Positions 51,310-60,793 are shown, numbered from the stretch's first letter. The stretch: 64,000 nt of DNA from Facklamia sp050409585 (GCF_050409585.1 NZ_JBNUPE010000009.1:1-64000); one strand, 5' to 3'. Notes: generated by a model from the sequence alone, not told the origin. Made by a program: numbers and translations.

Positions 51310-51549
51310 ATGAAATCTAATATTGGCGAAACTATTTATAAGTTACAAAGACTATTAATTAAAGCAAGAATTAATAGTGACTATATAAATTCATTGCATG
51401 ATTATTCATTAAAGTATGAAAAAGAAGGTTTAGAAGCTACAAAAGTTTTAGCTTATGAGGCTCATAGAGTTTCACCAATCATTGATAACTTAAATATAGA
51501 TCTTATTGAAGGTTTGCAAGAAATAATAGAAGAATTGGAATCAGATTGA
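51310..51549 (+). CDS. Small hypothetical island protein
   Basis: About 79 aa from ATG 51310, with TGGAG 7 bp upstream; an ATG at 51292 has no ribosome binding site. Helical and acidic at the end (IIDNLNIDLIEGLQEIIEEL). No family recognised. It precedes the primase-helicase gene by 34 bp and is in the same transcript, a common place for small replication or regulation proteins in satellites. Confidence 0.65.
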   Translation: MKSNIGETIYKLQRLLIKARINSDYINSLHDYSLKYEKEGLEATKVLAYEAHRVSPIIDNLNIDLIEGLQEIIEELESD

Positions 51550-51583
51550 TTATCTGTTTTGTAAAGAATGAGGTGATAGTGAT

Positions 51584-53914
51584 TTGAATCAAAATAAAGT
51601 AATTCTAGAAAATATTCCACAAGAATTAAAAGACATGCCTAGATGGGTAGCGTGGAATTATGAAGAAAGAAACGGAAAAATAACTAAAGTACCTTATGAT
51701 TTTTATACTGGTTTTAAGGCAAGTAGTAATGATCCAGATACATGGTGTGATTTTGATACAGCAGTTGAGTATTTAAAACATTATGACGGATTAGGCTTTC
51801 AATTAGGTGAGGGAATTTTTGGAATTGATATAGACGCAAAAGATAATCAAGAATTACAGGATTATTTAAATGATGGGATAAATAATAGATTTTGTGAATT
51901 TTCAAAATTAGGAACTTATGCTGAAATATCTCCTTCAGGTAATGGTGTTCATTATTATTTTAAAGGCAACTTACCAGGAAAAGGATTTAAGAACTCAAAG
52001 CTTGGTGTAGAAGCTTATGAGTCAGGAAGATTTTTCACTGTTACAGGGAATATGTTAGGCAATTATCCTAACTTAATTGACGGTTCAGAGATAATAAAGC
52101 CTTTGTATGAGAAGTACAGAACAAAGAAAGATAGTCCTGTACATTTATTAAATAATATAGGTAATGGTAATACCTATGAAATAAATAAGTTAATTGAGTT
52201 AGCTAGTAAATCTAAAAATGGTGAAAAGTTTAAAAGTTTATTCTTTGAAGGTGATACTAGTTCTTATAACCACGACGATAGCGCCGCAGATCAGGCATTA
52301 GCTAATATTCTTGTGTGGTGGTGTAACCATGATCTAGAAAAAGCTAATGAGATGTTTAGACAATCTAAGCTATACCGTGACAAATGGGATTCTAAAAGAG
52401 GTAGTACCACTTATGGAATGCTAACCTTATCTGAAGCTAGCAGGGTTACCAATGGTGGATTTACTGGAAAATTTGAATTCAAATTTAAGGATAGCTTAGA
52501 GCTTCGATTAAGAATAAAAGGTGAAGAAGCTTTAGAAGAACTTATACAAGAATGGGAAATTGATAGGGCTGAAGGTAGCACTCGAAAGAAACCTAATACA
52601 TTACCGCCTGTAGTAATTTCTAATATCTTACAAGATGAAATAGTATTTATTAAGTTTGCTTTTGAGGAAAATTCTAGAGTTGCTATGTACCAGGAAACAA
52701 AAGGAATATATACACAGAATTTAGATTTAATAAGGCACTATATAAAAATTGTGGATAGAAATAGTACTAGAAGAAGTGCTGAAGAAGTTATTTATGATCT
52801 AACGCATACAGCAAGTGTTAAAGAAAAAACAGTTTCAAGGTTTTTAATACCTGTTAACAATGGTGTGTTTAATTTAAAAACCAAAGAACTTGAACCATTT
52901 ACACCTGATTATGTATTTACTTCTAAAATTGCTACTAATTATATCCAAGGTTGCCAAAAACCTATTATTGATGGTTGGGATATTGATAAATGGTTATTAG
53001 ATATTGCAGTTGGTGATGAACAGATTACAGAGTTATTGTGGCAAGTTATTTCAGCTAGTTTAAATGGTAACTACTCAAGAAAAAAATCAATTTGGCTAGT
53101 AGGTAGTGGAAGAAACGCAAAAGGAACCTATCAAGAATTAATTACTAATTTAGTTGGGTTTGATAATGTAGCCACGCTTAAAATAGACCAATTTGGTGGA
53201 AAAGATAACAATCGTTTTAATTTATCCTTATTAGAGGAGAAAGTTGTTTGTATTGGTGATGATGTTCCTGCAGGTGTCTTTATAGATAATTCATCTGACT
53301 TTAATAGTGTGGTCACTGGTGACGCAGTTAAAGTTGAGCGTAAGAACATGGACGCATACAGCACGAGATTTAATTTAACTATCATTCAATCCACAAACGG
53401 CTTGCCTAAAATACATAACAAAACTGAAGGAACCTATAGAAGATTTTTGATTGTTCCTTTTAATGCTAAGTTCACAGATAAAACAGACAATAGCAGAATT
53501 AAGGACGAATATATAAAGAATCAGAAAGTACTTGAATATGTTTTATATAAGGCTATTAATTTAGATTTTGATAAGTTTATTGTTCCTGATATATCAGCTC
53601 AATTATTAGAAGATTTCAAACAAGATAATGATCCATTAGTGGACTTTAAAGAAAATGTATTTGATCAATTAAATGTTGATAGGATACCAACTTATATAGT
53701 CTATGCAATCTATAAGGAATTTTGTAATGAAAATGGGTTTAAGTTTTTATCAAAAATTAAATTTACTAAAGAGCTAACCAATCTTTTAAAAGATACTTGG
53801 GAAAAGAAAGTAGCTAAAGTGGGTTCAGAAAAGGAATTTTACAAAAATTTAAAAGCTAATTTTGATATGCCTATTGCAGGGAGCGCACCTCAACACTTTG
53901 TAAAAATTAATTAG
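51584..53914 (+). CDS. Primase-helicase (primase/polymerase + D5-type SF3 helicase)
   Basis: 776 aa from TTG 51584 (GAGGTG upstream). The N-terminal ~190 residues fit the primase/polymerase domain found at the front of phage and plasmid D5 proteins: PRWVAWNYEERNGKITKVPY, then GLGFQLGEGIFGIDIDAKDN with the acidic metal site. The middle is a D5_N-like linker. The SF3 helicase core lies at ~495-640: Walker A GSGRNAKGTY, FNLSLLEEKVVCIGDDVPAG (Walker B region) and IIQSTNGLPKI (motif C, Asn). A winged-helix end follows. It would melt and prime the island origin, which probably lies just downstream. Confidence 0.9.
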   Translation: MNQNKVILENIPQELKDMPRWVAWNYEERNGKITKVPYDFYTGFKASSNDPDTWCDFDTAVEYLKHYDGLGFQLGEGIFGIDIDAKDNQELQDYLNDGINNRFCEFSKLGTYAEISPSGNGVHYYFKGNLPGKGFKNSKLGVEAYESGRFFTVTGNMLGNYPNLIDGSEIIKPLYEKYRTKKDSPVHLLNNIGNGNTYEINKLIELASKSKNGEKFKSLFFEGDTSSYNHDDSAADQALANILVWWCNHDLEKANEMFRQSKLYRDKWDSKRGSTTYGMLTLSEASRVTNGGFTGKFEFKFKDSLELRLRIKGEEALEELIQEWEIDRAEGSTRKKPNTLPPVVISNILQDEIVFIKFAFEENSRVAMYQETKGIYTQNLDLIRHYIKIVDRNSTRRSAEEVIYDLTHTASVKEKTVSRFLIPVNNGVFNLKTKELEPFTPDYVFTSKIATNYIQGCQKPIIDGWDIDKWLLDIAVGDEQITELLWQVISASLNGNYSRKKSIWLVGSGRNAKGTYQELITNLVGFDNVATLKIDQFGGKDNNRFNLSLLEEKVVCIGDDVPAGVFIDNSSDFNSVVTGDAVKVERKNMDAYSTRFNLTIIQSTNGLPKIHNKTEGTYRRFLIVPFNAKFTDKTDNSRIKDEYIKNQKVLEYVLYKAINLDFDKFIVPDISAQLLEDFKQDNDPLVDFKENVFDQLNVDRIPTYIVYAIYKEFCNENGFKFLSKIKFTKELTNLLKDTWEKKVAKVGSEKEFYKNLKANFDMPIAGSAPQHFVKIN

Positions 53915-54183
53915 GTTGCAAAGTTGCAGGTTGTAGGTTAGGTTTAGAAACCATCTTAAAACCTGCAACCATTTAGAGCTGTATTGTTTTGATTTGTAGC
54001 TAAGGTTGCATAGTTGCAGGTTAATATACTTTATTTTACAACTAAAAATATATTTTTAAGTTATATATAAAAGTAAGCTACAGTGTGAAAAAAGTGCAAC
54101 CTCTCAACCTAAGCATTTAAAAACGTTGATACAAATAGCTTTTGAAGAGTTGAGGTTTAAATCTAAGAACTGCAACCTAACCT
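53914..54183. promoter_or_regulatory. Candidate replication origin with iterons around an AT-rich core
   Basis: GGTTGCA-type iterons lie in two groups around an AT-rich core (about 54022-54075). Left: GGTTGCA 53914-53920, AGTTGCAGGTT 53922-53932, AACCTGCAACC 53960-53970 (inverted), GGTTGCA 54004-54010, AGTTGCAGGTT 54012-54022. Right, opposite orientation: TGCAACC 54095-54101 and TGCAACC 54171-54177, with companion CAACCT/AACCTAACCT sequences. Iteron clusters flanking an AT-rich core next to a rep/primase gene is the SaPI origin layout. There is no other gene in 53915-54275. Confidence 0.75.
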
Positions 54184-54275
54184 ATCCGCCACAGCTAAAA
54201 TGTTGAAAGATGATAAAGCCTTTCAGAGGTAGGTAAATGATAAATACGAAAAGTTAGTCTATAGGAGTTGAAAAA

Positions 54276-54572
54276 ATGTACAGTACCTTAATAAGTTTTA
54301 GAGAAATTAGAATGAGAATCGCCTTTTTAGAATTTTCAAATGCGGATCAGACTGAAATAGATATCTTGAAATACTCATTAAAAAAGTTAGATGACTTTAT
54401 TAATAGACAGAGTGAAGATATACAGGTAATCCTCAAAGGTAGGTATTATGAAAACCGCTCATTTAAAGATATTTCTTTAGAACTAGGGTACTCATATAAT
54501 CGTGTGGTAAAAATGCACGGAACATTTATAAAAGCTTTGAAAATTGCAGAATCTAAACACAGAAAGGGATGA
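54276..54572 (+). CDS. Sigma-70 region 4-like (ArpU-type) transcription regulator
   Basis: 98 aa. The C-terminal half has a helix-turn-helix like sigma region 4: IQVILKGRYYENRSFKDISL, then ELGYSYNRVVKMHGTFIKAL. The N-terminal half is helical. ArpU-like proteins switch on late (packaging) genes in Gram-positive phages. Here it stands between the replication part and the structural genes, so it is a likely late activator of the head operon. Confidence 0.75.
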   Translation: MYSTLISFREIRMRIAFLEFSNADQTEIDILKYSLKKLDDFINRQSEDIQVILKGRYYENRSFKDISLELGYSYNRVVKMHGTFIKALKIAESKHRKG

Positions 54573-54576
54573 AAAA

Positions 54577-55098
54577 ATGTTAAATAAACGAAAAGCAAAC
54601 TGGCAGGCGATTGAACAACAATGCAAACCAAGTAGAGATGACGTTAATGATCCTTATGCTTTTTATGATTTACCTAAATCATTACAAGTGAATTTGGTGA
54701 CTTGGTGCTTAAGATATCATAGGCAGGAAAATATCAATCATAGCTATACTTCTTATACGCTTAAACATATTTTTTCAGACTTTACAAAAAAGTATGTTAA
54801 TAATGGCCAGTTTAAGGGAGCTATGCTTATAGCAGGCTTTAGGGTTCATGACTTAGAAAGTTTAAACTGGAAATTTAATATTTCAAAATCTGAAATCAGA
54901 AAAGATTTGGAGATACTAAAGCAGGATAAGTCAATCATTGATGAAACAAGGCGGAAAATATATGAACTTAGTAAGCCTGAAAATAAAGAGATTAGAGAAC
55001 AACTAGAAGCTGAAACTAAAAGAATCGATAGCATATATAGACAAGGATATAATGATTGTCTTAAAAAATATGGGATAAGTGAGGTAAGTAATGGCTAA
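54577..55098 (+). CDS. Hypothetical island protein upstream of portal
   Basis: About 173 aa from ATG 54577, with AAAGGGA upstream. Soluble, Tyr- and Lys-rich (YAFYDLPKSLQVNLVTWCLR, IFSDFTKKYVNNGQFKGAML). No family motif recognised; proteins of this kind are common in satellite genomes just before the packaging genes. The stop overlaps the portal start by 8 bp, so it is coupled with portal translation. A role in packaging or capsid size control cannot be excluded or shown. Confidence 0.65.
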   Translation: MLNKRKANWQAIEQQCKPSRDDVNDPYAFYDLPKSLQVNLVTWCLRYHRQENINHSYTSYTLKHIFSDFTKKYVNNGQFKGAMLIAGFRVHDLESLNWKFNISKSEIRKDLEILKQDKSIIDETRRKIYELSKPENKEIREQLEAETKRIDSIYRQGYNDCLKKYGISEVSNG

Positions 55099-56302
55099 TA
55101 TATTAGAAAAAATATTTAAGAAAAAAGAAGCAACTCAAAATTCTAAAAATATTGAGTTATTACAAGGGAGCGGCATAAGTTTCTCTACTTTTATTAATGA
55201 TCCGTATGCTAATGATATTTATCGTGCAGGTGTGGATACAATAGCGAGAAACACAGCAAAGTTAAAGCCCATTCATTTTATTAATGATAAAAAAGGTGAC
55301 AAAGATTTAAATCGCTTATTGCAGGTAAGACCTAATGAATACATGAATACTTATGATTTTTTATACAAGGTTGTGACTCATTACTTTCTAAATAACAATG
55401 CTTATATCTATATTCAGCGTGATATGAATGGCAAAGTTAAAAATCTATATCCTATTAGTGGGACAAAAAGAGTATTTGGAACGGATAATGAAAATAATCT
55501 TTATATGAAAGTAACCTTTAAACAAGGTATGGAAGTTTATTTTCCATATAGTGATATTATTCATTTAAGAAGACACTTTAATTCAGATGAATTAAACGGT
55601 GATGACAATAGCGCCTTAAGTCCAGTATTAGAAGTTGCTCAAACTCAATCCGAGGGAATGAGTAAAGCAATTAGATTAGGTGCTAATATTCGAGGTATTT
55701 TGAAGTTTAATAAATTGACTAGTGACGAAACTAAAAAGGAAAAAAGAGATACTTTCATGAAAGATTATCTTTCTCTTGAAAATAATGGAGGAGTGATTGT
55801 ATCTGATCAAGAAGCTGAATATGAATCGATTGATAGTAAACCTGTAAATATTGATGAAAATCAAATAAGAGCTATCAGTGATAAAGTCTATAACTATCTT
55901 GGAATTAATAGAAATATTGTTTCGGGAAAATACACAGAGAATGAATGGCAGGCATTTTATGAAAGTGTAATTGAGCCAATTGCCACACAATTAAGTTTAG
56001 AATTTACACACAAAATATTTACTATTATTGAACAGAATTTTGGGAATGAAATTATCTTTGAATCTAATCGATTAAATTATAGTAGCTTACAAACAAAAAT
56101 AAATCTTATTCAAACAATCTCACCTCTAGGTTCAGTAACCATTGATGAAGTTAGAGAAATACTAAATTTACCTAAGTTAGATGGTGAAGAAGGATCTAGA
56201 ATCTTACAATCACTTAACTATATGGAAATTAAAGATATAGAAAAATATCAATTAAGTAAATCAGGATTAAAAGAAGGAGCAAATCAAAATGAAGGAAATT
56301 AG
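55091..56302 (+). CDS. Phage portal protein (HK97 type)
   Basis: 403 aa. DPYANDIYRAGVDTIARNTA, the clip/stem region with YLNNNAYIYIQRDMNGK-like content, DIIHLRRHFNSDELNGDDNS and YNYLGINRNIVSGKYTENEW are typical of HK97-like portals. Twelve copies would form the ring through which DNA enters the head. It starts the structural operon portal-protease-capsid, each gene overlapping or nearly touching the next. Normal length for the family. Confidence 0.9.
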   Translation: MANILEKIFKKKEATQNSKNIELLQGSGISFSTFINDPYANDIYRAGVDTIARNTAKLKPIHFINDKKGDKDLNRLLQVRPNEYMNTYDFLYKVVTHYFLNNNAYIYIQRDMNGKVKNLYPISGTKRVFGTDNENNLYMKVTFKQGMEVYFPYSDIIHLRRHFNSDELNGDDNSALSPVLEVAQTQSEGMSKAIRLGANIRGILKFNKLTSDETKKEKRDTFMKDYLSLENNGGVIVSDQEAEYESIDSKPVNIDENQIRAISDKVYNYLGINRNIVSGKYTENEWQAFYESVIEPIATQLSLEFTHKIFTIIEQNFGNEIIFESNRLNYSSLQTKINLIQTISPLGSVTIDEVREILNLPKLDGEEGSRILQSLNYMEIKDIEKYQLSKSGLKEGANQNEGN

Positions 56303-56858
56303 AATTTCTAAAATAGAAACAGAAAATAGAAATGATGATACTAAGAATATGGTACTTGTTGGTAGACCTATTCTCTACGATATACCAACACAAATAGGTG
56401 AGGGGAACTTTGCCTTTACAGAAGTTATTCAACGTGGGGCATTAGATGGTGTGGATTTAAAAGACACCAGGCTATTGTATAACCATGATATGAATAAGGT
56501 GCCTTTAGCTAAGACACCTAAAACAATGCAATTAGAATTAGATCAGGCAGGTCTAAAGATGGTTGCTAATTTAGCTAACACAGAGGAATCTAGAAGCGTT
56601 TATACGGCAGTAGAACGTGGCGATTTATCAGGTATGAGTTTCGCCTTTAAGGTTCCTGAAGGTGGCGATTCTTATAATGCAGAAACAAGAACAAGAACAA
56701 TTCATAAAATTGAAAAAATTTATGAGGTAAGTGTTGTTCCGTTTCCTGCTTATGCAACTACTTCAGTAGAAGCTAGAAGTGCCATTGATAATTTATATAG
56801 TGAAGAACGAGATGACTTAAGAATTAAACTAAACAATATTTTATATAAAGGAGAATAA
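56289..56858 (+). CDS. HK97-type prohead protease
   Basis: 189 aa, Peptidase U35 (HK97 gp4) family. Core motifs: GRPILYDIPTQIGEGNFAFT, RLLYNHDMNKVPLAKT with the catalytic His in YNHD, and the Ser in GDLSGMSFAFKVPEGG, then EIYEVSVVPFPAY-type ending. It cuts the capsid scaffold domain during head maturation. Overlaps the portal gene by 14 bp and is followed 5 bp later by the capsid gene. Confidence 0.93.
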   Translation: MKEIRISKIETENRNDDTKNMVLVGRPILYDIPTQIGEGNFAFTEVIQRGALDGVDLKDTRLLYNHDMNKVPLAKTPKTMQLELDQAGLKMVANLANTEESRSVYTAVERGDLSGMSFAFKVPEGGDSYNAETRTRTIHKIEKIYEVSVVPFPAYATTSVEARSAIDNLYSEERDDLRIKLNNILYKGE

Positions 56859-56863
56859 TAAAT

Positions 56864-58066
56864 ATGAATTTTAAAACAGTAGAAGAAGCATTCAACCATT
56901 ATAACGGATTAGGATTAGGTGAAATTGAAAAACGTGCTCAAGAAATACAAGATATTGTAAATACTGATCCTAATGCAGATATCAATTCATTAAACATAGA
57001 AGCAGAAGGATTAAAGAAAGCTAAAGAAAACTTAGTTGAAAAACGTAATTCAATTCTATCTTTTAATCCTATAACAGGAACAGGTGAAGCTAAAACTAAT
57101 GAGGTTAAACAAAACGATATTATTTCTACAGTAGAATATCGTGATGGCTTCTATAAACATTTACTTGGCCATAAGTTAAGTCCTGCAGAACAAAGAGCAA
57201 TAGATATTGAACAATCTGAAAAACGTGCTGAACCATTTAATACAGTTACTGATAATGCTCATGTAATCCCTACACTAACTTTAAATGAAGTGATTAAGAA
57301 AGCACGTACTCAAGGTGGTATCTTATCAGAAGCTAGATCATTTAATATTCCTGCTAATCTTAAAGTTCCAGTGGGTACACCACTAACTAAAGCAGAATGG
57401 CATACTGAAGGTGCAGAGGTAGCAGGTGAAAAATCGAAGCCTTCAGCAGTAGAGTTTAAAGCCTATGAATTAATTAAAGTATTTTCAATGAGTGCTTTAG
57501 CTAAGAAAATGAGTATAAAAGCTTTTGAACAATACATTATTGATGAATTAGTAGCTTCAGTTATGGAGACAATCGAAAGCTCATTAGTTACTGGTACTGG
57601 ATCTAAACAAGGTGCAGGTTTAGAAACAATTACCTTTAATGCTACCAATCAAATTGAATATACTGATATGCCTGCTTATACAGATTTCACTAATCTATTA
57701 GCTTTAATAAAACGAGGGTATTCAAATGGTGCTAAGTTCGCTATGAACAATGCCACCTTGTATAGCAAGGTCTATTCAATTGTGGACGGTAATAAACGAC
57801 CTATCTTTATTGCTGACCCTCAAAATGAATCAGTCGGTCATATTTTAGGTTATCCAGTTATTATTGATGACAATATCAAAGATGGGGATATTTACTTTGG
57901 TAACTTCCAATATTTGGGTTATAACATGCCTGAAGGAATTGCTTTAGAAGTATCTACTCAATCTAGCTTCAATCGTGGATTAATTGACTATCGAGCATTA
58001 GCAATTGCTGATACTCAAGTCATCTTACCTGAAGCATTTGTGAAGCTATCCTTAAAGACAGCCTAG
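56864..58066 (+). CDS. HK97-fold major capsid protein
   Basis: 400 aa. Residues 1-~100 are a charged helical delta/scaffold domain (EKRAQEIQDIVNTDPNADIN), expected to be removed by the protease near residue 100-110. The mature HK97 fold follows: VIPTLTLNEVIKKARTQGGI, AEWHTEGAEVAGEKSKP, MNNATLYSKVYSIVDGNKRP and GHILGYPVIIDDNI. It builds the shell of the island's own capsid. Possession of a capsid gene separates this element from ordinary SaPIs, which take the helper's capsid. Confidence 0.94.
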   Translation: MNFKTVEEAFNHYNGLGLGEIEKRAQEIQDIVNTDPNADINSLNIEAEGLKKAKENLVEKRNSILSFNPITGTGEAKTNEVKQNDIISTVEYRDGFYKHLLGHKLSPAEQRAIDIEQSEKRAEPFNTVTDNAHVIPTLTLNEVIKKARTQGGILSEARSFNIPANLKVPVGTPLTKAEWHTEGAEVAGEKSKPSAVEFKAYELIKVFSMSALAKKMSIKAFEQYIIDELVASVMETIESSLVTGTGSKQGAGLETITFNATNQIEYTDMPAYTDFTNLLALIKRGYSNGAKFAMNNATLYSKVYSIVDGNKRPIFIADPQNESVGHILGYPVIIDDNIKDGDIYFGNFQYLGYNMPEGIALEVSTQSSFNRGLIDYRALAIADTQVILPEAFVKLSLKTA

Positions 58067-58090
58067 TAAAACAAGGGGGTTCAAATTTTC

Positions 58091-58369
58091 ATGCCTATTA
58101 ATTTAGAACAAGCGAAAGATAAATTAAGATTAGACAATGATTTCAACGATTCAATCATTCAATCCTTAGTTGATGCTGTTCCTAACTATATTGAATCTAC
58201 AACAGGCATGACAGTTGAACAACAAGAAGCAGAGCCACTAGCTACAACGGTTGGTGGCTTTCTTGTTCAACTGTGGTATTATCCTGAAAACACAGATACA
58301 TATAGATTAAAACAGGTTATAGATAGTTTGCTAATGACACTAAAAGATAGAGTAAATAAAAATGAGTAG
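58091..58369 (+). CDS. Head-tail connector protein (gp6-like)
   Basis: 92 aa. INLEQAKDKLRLDNDFNDSI and IQSLVDAVPNYIESTTGM, a helical DNA-packaging/connector family (HK97 gp6-like). It forms the ring below the portal. The end GFLVQLWYYPENTDTYRLKQ is typical. Its stop overlaps the start of the broken HNH gene. Confidence 0.87.
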   Translation: MPINLEQAKDKLRLDNDFNDSIIQSLVDAVPNYIESTTGMTVEQQEAEPLATTVGGFLVQLWYYPENTDTYRLKQVIDSLLMTLKDRVNKNE

Positions 58370-58664
58370 AAGTAAAAAACAAAATGAATTCTATTGGTCT
58401 AAAGAGTGGAGAGCAGTAAGAGACTACTATTTATCTAAGGAGAATTATATTTGTGAGTTGTGAGGGAAACCTGCAAAGATAGTTCATCATAAGATTTGGT
58501 TAAGTGATGATAATTTAGATGATTTATCAATCACTTTGAATGAAGATAATCTTCAAGCTGTTTGCCATGATTGTCATAACAGAATACACTTTGGTTCAAA
58601 GGCAGTTATAAACGGTTTAGAGTTTGATGAAAACGGACAGATTAAAGAAGTGGGGAAGGGGTAA
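58362..58664 (+). pseudogene. HNH endonuclease with an in-frame TGA at a zinc-ligand codon
   Basis: 101 codons from ATG 58362 to TAA 58662. It begins KQNEFYWSKEWRAVRDYYLS, then ENYICEL, TGA (58461-58463, codon 34), GKPAKIVHHKIWLSDDNLDD and AVCHDCHNRIH. Intact relatives have CxxC here, so the TGA replaces the second Cys of the first zinc pair (a one-base change from TGT or TGC). HNH motif HHK...CHDCHNRIHFG is otherwise intact. In phages of this type the HNH protein stimulates terminase cutting at cos. The truncated product of 33 residues would be inactive unless read through. Confidence 0.85.
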
Positions 58665-58674
58665 GTTGGTCATT

Positions 58675-58745
58675 ATGATCCCCCCTTAACTCCTTCTTAT
58701 TTTAAAAGTCTTATCAGCGGGCGGGAACAACACTTTTCCTCTCTA
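58675..58745 (+). other. Candidate cos (packaging) region
   Basis: A short stretch between HNH and TerS holds a C run (ATCCCCCC, 58689-58696) and a GC-rich stretch GCGGGCGGGAA (58718-58728), both striking in this AT-rich island. In cos-type Gram-positive phages with HNH-TerS-TerL modules the cos site lies in this area. By position and composition only. Confidence 0.45.
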
Positions 58746-58776
58746 TTAATAAATTTTTTAGGAAAGGGGTAGAGAT

Positions 58777-59136
58777 ATGAAAAAGAAAAAATTAGTTATT
58801 AAGAGTACTAACTATATTAAACAGTTTGATAATTTGTTAGAAGTCATTCCAATTGAGAAAAAAATTTTAGCTCAAGAGGTAATTTCAGAACTAAGCTTTA
58901 TGAGAAGTATTTTAAATGATCTCAAAAAGGATATTTCAACTGTAGGTGCTACAGACAATATTAAGAATGGTAATGAGAAAGTATCTAGAAATCAAACACC
59001 AGAATTTAGAGCATATATGGATATTTCAAATAGATATAATCAATATCTAAAACAATTGCTTGCCTTGTGTCCTAAAGATATGCCTGAAAGTGTAGAAAAT
59101 GATTTAGAAAAATTCATCATTAATGGTGCTGCTTGA
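58777..59136 (+). CDS. Terminase small subunit (P27-like)
   Basis: 119 aa, helical. LVIKSTNYIKQFDNLLEVIP, then a central helix-rich part and NQTPEFRAYMDISNRYNQYL, fit P27-type small terminases, which recognise the packaging site and bring the large subunit. AGGAAAGGGG precedes the ATG. Its TGA overlaps the TTG start of TerL by 3 bp (TTGA), so the subunits are co-translated. Divergent enough that the call rests partly on place. Confidence 0.8.
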   Translation: MKKKKLVIKSTNYIKQFDNLLEVIPIEKKILAQEVISELSFMRSILNDLKKDISTVGATDNIKNGNEKVSRNQTPEFRAYMDISNRYNQYLKQLLALCPKDMPESVENDLEKFIINGAA

Positions 59137-60779
59137 TAAATTATTTAAAAGAATATTCTGAAAAAATAGAAACAGGCGAGCTAGTCACCTCTAAACGAGT
59201 GGCTAAAGTATATTCAGAATTAAATGAAAGAATTAAAAAGCCAGAGGGGCAATTCGTTTTTAATAATGACAAAGCTAATTATGCAATAGAATTTATTGAA
59301 AGATTTTGCAAGCATAGTAAGGGTGAATGGGCAGGGAAGCCTGTAGAACTAGAGTTGTTTCAAAAAGCTTATATAAGTGCCCTTTTTGGTTTTGTGGATA
59401 AAGATACTGGATTGAGACAATATCAAGAATCATTGTTACTGGTAGGGCGAAAAAATGGTAAATCTACTATGTTATCTGCTATTGCTTTATATATGTTAGT
59501 AGCAGATCATGAAGCAGGGTCAGAAGTATACAGTGTGGCCACAAAGAAGGATCAAGCTAAAAGAGTCTTTGAAGAAACTTATAATATGGTTCAGCAAAGT
59601 AAAGATATTAGTGAGATGGTTAAGAAACGTAAATCAGATTTATACGTTCCTATAACCTTTAGTAAATTTGAACCTTTAGGGAAAAACTCAGATAGCTTAG
59701 ATGGTCTAAACAGTCATTTAGTTATTATAGACGAGTTACATGCTATAAAAGATAGAAATCTATATGAGGTTATGAAACAATCTCAATCCTCTAGAAAACA
59801 ACCATTATTAGTGATGATAACCACTGCAGGGACTCTTAGAGAGTGTATCTTTGATGATATGTACAGTTATGCTTGTAATGTTGCTGATGGTAACTTTGAA
59901 GATGAAACCTTTTTACCAGTGTTATATGAATTGGATAAGAGGGAAGAATATAAAAATCCTGATTTATGGGTAAAAGCTAATCCTGGTTTAGGAACCATTA
60001 AGCGTAAATCTTATATCGAAAAACAATTGTTAAAAGCTAAAAATAGTCCTAGAGATTTAAGAGGTGTCTTAGTTAAAGACTTTAATATTCGAGATAATGT
60101 AAGTGAAACCTGGTTAAGCTTTGATCAGATAAATAATGATGAAACATTTAATCTATATGATTTTAATGGTAGATATGCTATAGGCGGTGTAGATTTAAGC
60201 TCTACCACAGACTTAACTTGCGCTACTTTATTATTCATGGATAAAGACAGCGAGAAGCGATATGTTCACCAAATGTATTGGTTACCTGAGGAAGGCTTTT
60301 TAGAACGTGTGGAATCAGATAAGATACCTTACGATAAATGGAGAGACCAGGGTTACTTAAGGCTATGTGAGGATAATAAAATTAATTATGGTGATATCAC
60401 AAAATGGTTTATTGAAATGGTAAAAGATTCAGGCATAAGAGTTGCTTGGGTTTATTATGATAATTGGAGTGCTGAATATTGGGCTGAAGAAATGCGAGAG
60501 TATGGCTTTGATATGAATATATGTAGACAAGGCTATAAAACACTATCAGCACCAATGAAGAATTTAGGAGCAGATTTAGAAGCTAAACTAATTAATTATA
60601 ATAATAATCCAGTTTTAAAATGGTGTTTAACCAATACAGCAGTTAAAACGGATATTAACGGTAATATAATGCCCGATAGGTTAAATTCAAAGATGAAAAT
60701 TGATGGTACAGCTAGTTTATTAGATTCATATGTAGGATTAATGGAGCATTATAGTGAATTTAAAGAAGTACAGCCATAG
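59133..60779 (+). CDS. Terminase large subunit
   Basis: 548 aa from TTG 59133. N-terminal ATPase: Walker A-like LLVGRKNGKSTML, Walker B LVIIDELHAIKD with the catalytic Glu, and coupling motif LVMITTAGT. C-terminal nuclease (RNase H fold) with acidic residues in GGVDLSSTTDLTC and YDNWSAEYWAEEM. It pumps DNA into the prohead and cuts it. In most HK97-like phages TerS-TerL stand before portal; here they follow the capsid genes. Confidence 0.94.
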   Translation: MINYLKEYSEKIETGELVTSKRVAKVYSELNERIKKPEGQFVFNNDKANYAIEFIERFCKHSKGEWAGKPVELELFQKAYISALFGFVDKDTGLRQYQESLLLVGRKNGKSTMLSAIALYMLVADHEAGSEVYSVATKKDQAKRVFEETYNMVQQSKDISEMVKKRKSDLYVPITFSKFEPLGKNSDSLDGLNSHLVIIDELHAIKDRNLYEVMKQSQSSRKQPLLVMITTAGTLRECIFDDMYSYACNVADGNFEDETFLPVLYELDKREEYKNPDLWVKANPGLGTIKRKSYIEKQLLKAKNSPRDLRGVLVKDFNIRDNVSETWLSFDQINNDETFNLYDFNGRYAIGGVDLSSTTDLTCATLLFMDKDSEKRYVHQMYWLPEEGFLERVESDKIPYDKWRDQGYLRLCEDNKINYGDITKWFIEMVKDSGIRVAWVYYDNWSAEYWAEEMREYGFDMNICRQGYKTLSAPMKNLGADLEAKLINYNNNPVLKWCLTNTAVKTDINGNIMPDRLNSKMKIDGTASLLDSYVGLMEHYSEFKEVQP

Positions 60780-60793
60780 AAAGGGACTTTAAT

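Noticed and set aside
58461..58463. TGA as selenocysteine in the HNH protein
   Set aside because: No SECIS-like hairpin follows directly, and no selenocysteine genes are in the window; a plain nonsense mutation is simpler.
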